Assembly (NCBI GenBank): GCA_002298915.1 | Contig: DBML01000032.1 | Coordinates: forward strand, 62,001 to 126,000 | Direction of reading: 5' to 3' | Source of the DNA: Clostridium sp. UBA699 | GTDB taxonomy: Bacteria > Bacillota > Clostridia > Clostridiales > Clostridiaceae | Length of the DNA: 64,000 bases | Shown here: piece by piece, positions 58,999-64,000 of the stretch | Layout of the letters: each line of letters begins with the position of its first letter | How positions within the stretch are numbered: position 1 is the stretch's first letter | Program-made: the position numbers and the translations under genes | Notes under the pieces: generated by a model | Databases searched by the model: none | The model's input: only the letters and a program-made list of their open reading frames with translations | What the model was told of the DNA's origin: nothing

Positions 58999-59864
58999 CT
59001 TTTGTTCCTCCTTGAATTAGAAATTTCCTCAAGCATCTTGATGTAGAATTCGTACCTGAAGGAATTGATTTTCCCCTGACCTACAGCTTCCTTGACAGCG
59101 CAGTCGGGTTCTTTGTAGTGCATGCAGCCTTTGAACCTGCAGTTCCCTGCGAAATCAGAAAACTCCGGGAATGAGTACTGAAGCTCCTCCCTCTTTATGA
59201 AATCTATGTCAAGTGAAGAAAATCCCGGCGTGTCGACTACGAAACCCTCTGCCACCTCGATCAGCTCGCTGTGCCTTGTGGTATGCTTGCCGCGTCCCAG
59301 CTTCTGGCTGATTTTGCCCGTCTCCATCAGTTCTCTTCCCGCAATCGCGTTGAGTATAGTTGATTTTCCCACGCCCGAAGGTCCGCAGAGTACGGTTATG
59401 TTGTCCTTAAGCTTCTCTTTCACCGCCTCAATCCCTTTGCCTTTGTCCGCATTGAGGGATATGAAATCATAGCCTGCGCTCCTGACCATCTCGATTATCC
59501 TGTCGTTCTGCCCCTTGTCAAGATCGGACTTGTTGAGGCAGACCGTAACCTTTAAGCTGTTGTATTCGCAAAGCACAAGAAATCTGTTCAGAAGTTCGAG
59601 ATTGATGTCAGGATCCTTGTATGCGAACACTATCAGCGCCTGTGTAATGTTCGCCACAGCAGGCCTGGCCAGCTGGCTTTTCCTTGGCAGCACCGAGTCG
59701 ATTACTCCTTTGCCCTCGCTCACTGATATCTCAACCAGATCACCGACCATAGGGGTAAGTTCATCAAACCTGAACTTACCCCTTGCTTTGCATTCAATCG
59801 TTCTTCCGTCTGCAGCTTTAACATAATAGAATCCCGCGATTCCCTTGATTATTGTTCCCTGCAT
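58995..59864 (-). CDS. rsgA: Ribosome small subunit-dependent GTPase RsgA (YloQ)
   Basis: Checks 30S maturation. N-terminal OB-fold, circularly permuted GTPase (KSDLDKG, then LCGPSGVGKSTILNAI, DTPGFSSLD), and C-terminal zinc site with C...C-x-H...C (CRFKGCMHYKEPDC). 289 residues. Located right after prkC. Confidence 0.97.
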   Translation of the reverse strand: MQGTIIKGIAGFYYVKAADGRTIECKARGKFRFDELTPMVGDLVEISVSEGKGVIDSVLPRKSQLARPAVANITQALIVFAYKDPDINLELLNRFLVLCEYNSLKVTVCLNKSDLDKGQNDRIIEMVRSAGYDFISLNADKGKGIEAVKEKLKDNITVLCGPSGVGKSTILNAIAGRELMETGKISQKLGRGKHTTRHSELIEVAEGFVVDTPGFSSLDIDFIKREELQYSFPEFSDFAGNCRFKGCMHYKEPDCAVKEAVGQGKINSFRYEFYIKMLEEISNSRRNKR

Positions 59865-59872
59865 ATATCCCC

Positions 59873-61768
59873 CTAGTTTCCTGAAGCCTTGTATTCGTAA
59901 TAAACGATGTCTACTTTTGAACCCTTGTCTACCATTGTTCCTGCAGCAGGGCTTATGCTGATTACCTTGCCGTCGAGGCTCTCGTCGTTAGTCCTCTGCG
60001 GGGTAGCTTTCCCTAGCACGAGGCCGACTGCGTCGAGCTGGGCGTCCGCACCGTCAATATACTGTATTGACGGAACCGCAACCTGCGTCACGGCTGCCTG
60101 GTATACGTAGTATGTCACGCTTATGGCGGTCCCCTCCGTAACCTTCTGTCCAGGGTCTATGCTCTGCGATTTTATAGTGTCCTTGAGAGCAACATTGTCT
60201 GTAGTCGCGGTGCCTGTGCTTCCTAGCTTGAGCCCCGCGTTTATGAGTAGAGCGCTGGCCTGCTCGACTGTTTTGCCGTGTAGGTCAGGGACTGTGGCAT
60301 ACTTCTGCTCTGGACCGCTGCTCACAACAAGATCGATGGTTGTTGCTGCTGCCGTGGAGGTTGCGTCAGGCGACTGGCTTATGATGTAGTCCTTCTGCAG
60401 CGAGCTGCTTGCCTGGTACGTTATGGTTCCTACCTTGTAGCCGGCATCTGTGATTATCTGCTTGGCCGCGTTGATTTCCATGTTCTCAACGTTCGGTATG
60501 CTGGAGGTCTTTGAGCCTCCGCTTACGCTCACCCTAACCTCAGTGTTTGTTTTGACTTTGGTGCCCACATCCGGATAACACCTAAGTACAGTACCCTCAG
60601 GCTCGGTGCTTTTTTCGGTGCCGGCAACCACAAACTTCAGGTTCTTGCTTTCCACTAATGTTTTCGCTTCATCCTGCTTCATGCCAACTATGCTCGGCAC
60701 CGTGGTTTCTCCGCTGCCGCTGAGGCCGCTGAATGCAAAATAGCCTCCGACAGACCCGACAACTGCCAGCAGTATCAGTATGGCGGCGATCATTATCTTC
60801 TTTTTGTTTCTATTCCTGTTGTTCTTGTTCCTTTCGCTTCTTTTTTCAACGACAGGCTGCTGCTCCTGCTTGAGCTTGCTGTTGATCTCCCTTACGTCCA
60901 GCACCCTTGTCGCATCCTGCTCAAAATCGTTCACGGCGATGCGCAGGTCCTTGTTCTGCTGGATGGCCCTCATGTCTGCCACCATGTCCGAGACATTCTG
61001 GTATCTTCTGAAAGGCTCTTTTTCGATAGCCTTCATTATAAGCTTGTTGAGTGCGTCTGGAATGTTCTCGTTGAGCTCCTTCGGCGGCACCGGAGGCTCC
61101 TGTATGTGCTTGAGAGCAACTGAAACCGGGCTTTCTGCATCAAACGGCACCCTTCCCGTTACAAGCTCGTACAACAGTATGCCCAGCGAATATATGTCAG
61201 TCCTGTTGTCTACAACGTTGCCTTTCGCCTGTTCTGGCGAGAAGTAGTGGGCTGATCCAAGTACCTTGCTTGAGTTCGTGATCGTGGCGGAGTCTGAGGA
61301 TTTTGCTATTCCGAAATCAGTGACCTTGACAACGCCGTCGGCCGTGACAATGACATTGTGAGGCTTAATATCCCTGTGGATTATGTTGTTTTTGTGTGCG
61401 TGTTCAAGAGCTTTACCAATCTGGATAGCGATAGCAAGCGCCTGATCGGTCGTCAGCTTGCCCTTTTCATTGAGTATTTCCTTAAGGCTCTTTCCCTGAA
61501 CGTACTCCATTACAATATAGTTTATGTCGCCATCGGACCCTACATCGTATACGTTCACTATGTTGTTGTCTGAAAGGCTTGCAACAGCTGTAGCCTCCCT
61601 CTTGAATTTCTTCAGGAACTCCTCGTCGCTTGAATATTCCCTTTTAAGTATCTTAACCGATACGTATCTGTTCAGTATCTGGCATTTCGCTTTGTAAACG
61701 GTGGCCATCCCGCCTTCGCCGAGCTTTTCTACAAGTTCGTATCTGTTGCCTAGGACTCTACCTATCAT
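59873..61768 (-). CDS. prkC: Membrane Ser/Thr protein kinase with PASTA repeats (PrkC/Stk)
   Basis: Senses cell-wall fragments/lipid II and phosphorylates growth and translation proteins. Kinase domain 1-270 with LGEGGMATVYKAK, Lys39, HRDIKPHN (Asp133), DFG at 151-153 and SAHYFSPEQA; basic juxtamembrane stretch; one membrane helix (about 325-347); then four extracellular PASTA repeats (about 355-631). ATG at 61768 with GGAGAG overlaps the stp stop by 11 bases. Paired with its phosphatase. Confidence 0.97.
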   Translation of the reverse strand: MIGRVLGNRYELVEKLGEGGMATVYKAKCQILNRYVSVKILKREYSSDEEFLKKFKREATAVASLSDNNIVNVYDVGSDGDINYIVMEYVQGKSLKEILNEKGKLTTDQALAIAIQIGKALEHAHKNNIIHRDIKPHNVIVTADGVVKVTDFGIAKSSDSATITNSSKVLGSAHYFSPEQAKGNVVDNRTDIYSLGILLYELVTGRVPFDAESPVSVALKHIQEPPVPPKELNENIPDALNKLIMKAIEKEPFRRYQNVSDMVADMRAIQQNKDLRIAVNDFEQDATRVLDVREINSKLKQEQQPVVEKRSERNKNNRNRNKKKIMIAAILILLAVVGSVGGYFAFSGLSGSGETTVPSIVGMKQDEAKTLVESKNLKFVVAGTEKSTEPEGTVLRCYPDVGTKVKTNTEVRVSVSGGSKTSSIPNVENMEINAAKQIITDAGYKVGTITYQASSSLQKDYIISQSPDATSTAAATTIDLVVSSGPEQKYATVPDLHGKTVEQASALLINAGLKLGSTGTATTDNVALKDTIKSQSIDPGQKVTEGTAISVTYYVYQAAVTQVAVPSIQYIDGADAQLDAVGLVLGKATPQRTNDESLDGKVISISPAAGTMVDKGSKVDIVYYEYKASGN

Positions 61769-62501
61769 CTCTCCACTCTCCTTCAAAAACAATAACGGAA
61801 ATGTTATCCTTTGCTCCTCTTGATTTGCTGAGTTCCACAAGTTCTGCGCAGCAATCATCGCTTTTCATTACTATATCGTATAATTCCTGTTCGTTGATCA
61901 AATTTGAAAGGCCGTCAGTGCACAGGATAACCTTCTCTATGCCCTTGATGTCCAGCTTTGTGACGTCTACTTCCACGGTACTGCTTGTGCCCAGCGCCCT
62001 GGTTATTATGTTTTTGTTCGGATGATTGTCAGCTTCGCTTTCGGTTATGCTTCCTTCATCGAGCAGCTGCTGTACAAGAGAATGGTCCTTTGTAACCTGA
62101 GATATCGCTTTGTCCCTTATGATGTAGCACCTGCTGTCGCCGACATGTGCAACAACCATTTCTCCGCCCTTGATAAGGCAGCCTGTCAGGGTTGTTCCCA
62201 TGCCGTTCAGTTCATCCCTGCTTTTTGAAAGCTCGAATATCTTCCTGTTTGAGTCGAGTACTGCTTCCCTTATGCTGAGCTCCAGGTCGTCGAGCTCCGG
62301 CAGCGAGTTGATATATGAGATCGTATTTTCGACGGCCAGCTTGCTTGCAATCTCGCCTGCGTTATGGCCGCCCATGCCGTCGGCAATAATGTAAATCCTC
62401 TTTGTCTCGTCAGTGTAATAATCGACATAGTCTTCATTTATCTTCCTGAAGTTCCCAACGTCGGTCAGTAGTTCCACCAAGCTATTCACCTCTTCGTTCA
62501 T
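61758..62501 (-). CDS. stp: PP2C-family Ser/Thr phosphatase Stp/PrpC
   Basis: Reverses PrkC phosphorylation; Mn-dependent. ADGMGGHNAGE, GMGTTLTGCLI, HVGDSRCYIIRD, LCTDGLSN and AKDNISVIV carry the metal-binding Asp residues. 247 residues. The ATG at 62501 has GGAGGAG 8 bases upstream and overlaps rlmN by 20 bases; a later TTG with GAGGTG is a possible alternative. Confidence 0.96.
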   Translation of the reverse strand: MNEEVNSLVELLTDVGNFRKINEDYVDYYTDETKRIYIIADGMGGHNAGEIASKLAVENTISYINSLPELDDLELSIREAVLDSNRKIFELSKSRDELNGMGTTLTGCLIKGGEMVVAHVGDSRCYIIRDKAISQVTKDHSLVQQLLDEGSITESEADNHPNKNIITRALGTSSTVEVDVTKLDIKGIEKVILCTDGLSNLINEQELYDIVMKSDDCCAELVELSKSRGAKDNISVIVFEGEWRDDR

Positions 62502-63519
62502 CTAAATAACTCCTCCTAAGCTGCCCGCAGGCCGCGTCGATGTCGGAGCCCATCTCTCTTCTTACTGTAGTCTCAATGCCTTTCTTTGTCAATATGCTGC
62601 AGAAAGCCGCAATATCCTCATCGTCCGGTTTCGCATATCCCTTCTCCACGACAGCGTTGACAGGAATGAGGTTGACATGGCAAAGCATGCCCTTAAGGAG
62701 TTCCGCCAGTTCCTGAGCGTTAGCGATGCTGTCATTTTTGCCTTTGACAAGCGAATACTCGAAGGTGATCCTCCTGTTCGTCCTGTTTATGTAGTATCTG
62801 CAGGCATCGATTATCTCGGCCATTGAATACTTGTTCGCAACAGGCATCATCTGCCGCCTTATTTCATCGTTCGGCGCATGGAGCGACACCGCAAGCGTTA
62901 TCTGGTAGTTCATATCTGCAAGCTCCCTCATCCTGGGCACTATGCCGCAGGTAGATAGGGTTATGTGCCTCTGGCCAATGTTGAGGCCGTAGTCGGCATT
63001 CACGGTATCGAGGAATCGCGTGACATTGTCGAAGTTGTCAAGCGGCTCACCGCTTCCCATCAGGACAACGTTCGATATCCTGCCGCCTGTATCCCTCTGC
63101 GCCGCAATAATCTGACCCACTATCTCCCCCGACGTAAGGTTTCTGACCATTCCGTTAAGGGTTGATGCGCAGAAGCTGCAGCCCATCCTGCAGCCTATCT
63201 GTGTGGAGACGCATATTGAATTCCCGTGCCTGTACTTCATTACGACAGCTTCGATGACATTGCCGTCGCTGTACTTCATGAGGAACTTCACGGTGTCGTC
63301 GGCCCTTGATTTGCGCCTCTCAACAATCTCGGGTATGCCGGTGTCAAAGCCGGCTTCAAGCTTCGCCTTCAGGCTGGCCGGTATGTTCTTCATCTCGCCG
63401 AAGCTTAAGCATCCCTTGTACAGCCATTCGAACACCTGCTTTGCCCTGAACTCCGTCTCACCGTTATCCTTCATCCATTTTTTCAATTCTATTAGATTTA
63501 AATCCAAAATGTTTTTCAA
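62482..63519 (-). CDS. rlmN: Dual-specificity rRNA/tRNA (adenine-C2) methyltransferase RlmN
   Basis: Radical SAM enzyme making m2A2503 in 23S rRNA and m2A37 in tRNAs. Cluster ligands C110, C114 and C117 (IGCRMGCSFCAS); methyl-carrying Cys in SDIDAACGQLR near the C-terminus. 345 residues. TTG start 5 bases from AGAAGGTG. Followed by stp. Confidence 0.96.
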   Translation of the reverse strand: MKNILDLNLIELKKWMKDNGETEFRAKQVFEWLYKGCLSFGEMKNIPASLKAKLEAGFDTGIPEIVERRKSRADDTVKFLMKYSDGNVIEAVVMKYRHGNSICVSTQIGCRMGCSFCASTLNGMVRNLTSGEIVGQIIAAQRDTGGRISNVVLMGSGEPLDNFDNVTRFLDTVNADYGLNIGQRHITLSTCGIVPRMRELADMNYQITLAVSLHAPNDEIRRQMMPVANKYSMAEIIDACRYYINRTNRRITFEYSLVKGKNDSIANAQELAELLKGMLCHVNLIPVNAVVEKGYAKPDDEDIAAFCSILTKKGIETTVRREMGSDIDAACGQLRRSYLDERRGE

Positions 63520-63530
63520 TCAATCACCTT

Positions 63531-64000
63531 CTAGCGTTTCCTCATCTTGGCTATAAAAAATCCGTCCATATTTTCATTCGGAAGGATGGTTACGTACCCC
63601 TCTTCATGGTATATCACGTTGTCGAATTTGCCAAAGAACAGCGGCTCAAGGCAAAACTGTGGATTCTTTTTGAGGAACCATTTTATGTTCTCTTCGTTTT
63701 CTTCCTTGTTGAGGGTGCAGGTTGAGTATATCAGCTTCCCTCCTGCCTTCGTGTACTTGGAAGCGTTCAGCATGATCTTTCTCTGTATGTCTACCAGGTT
63801 GGTAGTCCCCTCAATATCCTTCGTCCATTTTATCTCAGGCTTCTTCCTGATAATCCCTATACCTGAGCAAGGGACGTCGATTAACACCCTGTCCCCCTGT
63901 GCTGCCAGCTTCTCAGTGTACTTAGAGGCGTCCAGCTTTGAGCACACTACATTCTTTATGCCCAGCCTGCTGATGTTCTGCTCAATCAGCTTGAGCTTGC
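63531..64000 (-). CDS. rsmB: 16S rRNA (cytosine(967)-C5)-methyltransferase RsmB, C-terminal part (5' end outside window)
   Basis: Methylates C967 in 16S rRNA. The frame is open to the window edge; the visible part starts within KLKLIEQNISRLGIKN, a SAM-domain helix, and continues through VLIDVPCSGIGIIRKKPE (first Cys) to YSTCTLNKEENE (catalytic Cys) and the C-terminal FIAKMRKR. N-terminal NusB-like domain is beyond the window. Ends 11 bases before the rlmN start. Confidence 0.95.
   Translation of the reverse strand, partial: KLKLIEQNISRLGIKNVVCSKLDASKYTEKLAAQGDRVLIDVPCSGIGIIRKKPEIKWTKDIEGTTNLVDIQRKIMLNASKYTKAGGKLIYSTCTLNKEENEENIKWFLKKNPQFCLEPLFFGKFDNVIYHEEGYVTILPNENMDGFFIAKMRKR

Noticed and set aside
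1..64000. Mobile elements, CRISPR arrays, tRNA or rRNA genes
   Set aside because: No transposase or integrase, no regularly spaced repeats and no cloverleaf-like sequence was seen; all long stretches are core genes.

Overview
The window is chromosomal core sequence from a low-to-moderate-GC Firmicute of the Clostridia, most like the Clostridiaceae. The evidence is the PolC-type replicative polymerase, CodY, the YlxR/YlxQ/YlxM/YlqF family set, a PrkC kinase with PASTA repeats, Zn-binding L28 and L32, and the conserved block tmcAL / pta-ackA-yceD-rpmF-plsX-acpP-rnc-smc-ftsY-ylxM-ffh-rpsP. I cannot name the species from sequence alone. I see no phage, IS element, CRISPR array, tRNA or rRNA. Only the lipocalin looks accessory.

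Almost everything is on the minus strand, so operons read from high to low coordinates. The plus-strand genes are yraN, tmcAL, rpmB and a G5/3D-domain protein. Layout from right to left: (a) 64.0-57.7 kb, rsmB(partial)-rlmN-stp-prkC-rsgA-rpe-thiN, an rRNA methylation, Ser/Thr phospho-signalling and ribosome-assembly operon; (b) 57.6-55.6 kb, G5/3D cell-wall protein with a long leader, and a lipocalin; (c) 55.5-49.4 kb, rpmB divergent from asp23-fakA-like-recG-rsmD-coaD-coiled-coil gene; (d) 49.3-43.6 kb, tmcAL divergent from pta-ackA, then yceD-rpmF-plsX, acpP; (e) 43.5-37.1 kb, rnc-radical SAM-microprotein-smc-ftsY; (f) 37.0-33.0 kb, ylxM-ffh-rpsP-khpA-rimM-trmD and rplS; (g) 33.0-24.3 kb, lepB-rbgA-rnhB, yraN (+), comM-alaX-dprA-topA; (h) 24.1-10.9 kb, codY, rpsB-tsf, pyrH-frr, uppS-cdsA-dxr-rseP-ispG-polC; (i) 10.7-0 kb, rimP-nusA-ylxR-ylxQ-infB-rbfA-nrnA-truB-ribF, rpsO, pnp and a partial M16 peptidase.

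The genes together cover translation (ribosomal proteins, factors, rRNA/tRNA modification and ribosome assembly GTPases), protein targeting (Ffh, FtsY, LepB, RseP), lipid and isoprenoid precursors (PlsX, AcpP, CdsA, Dxr, IspG, UppS), acetate metabolism, and replication/repair/chromosome structure (PolC, TopA, RecG, RnhB, DprA, Smc).

Start codons were chosen by Shine-Dalgarno spacing and family length; several (polC, tmcAL, rlmN, rpmB, plsX and others) are TTG or GTG. The less explained signals are mostly regulatory: a 13-bp perfect inverted repeat spanning the yceD promoter and ribosome binding site, a 12-bp repeat over the -35 box of the ylxM-ffh promoter, tandem terminator-like hairpins between a promoter and rimP-nusA, structured leaders before rpsB, rpsO and rplS, and a 190-nt leader before the 3D-domain gene. 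A 32-residue membrane microprotein gene lies just upstream of smc.
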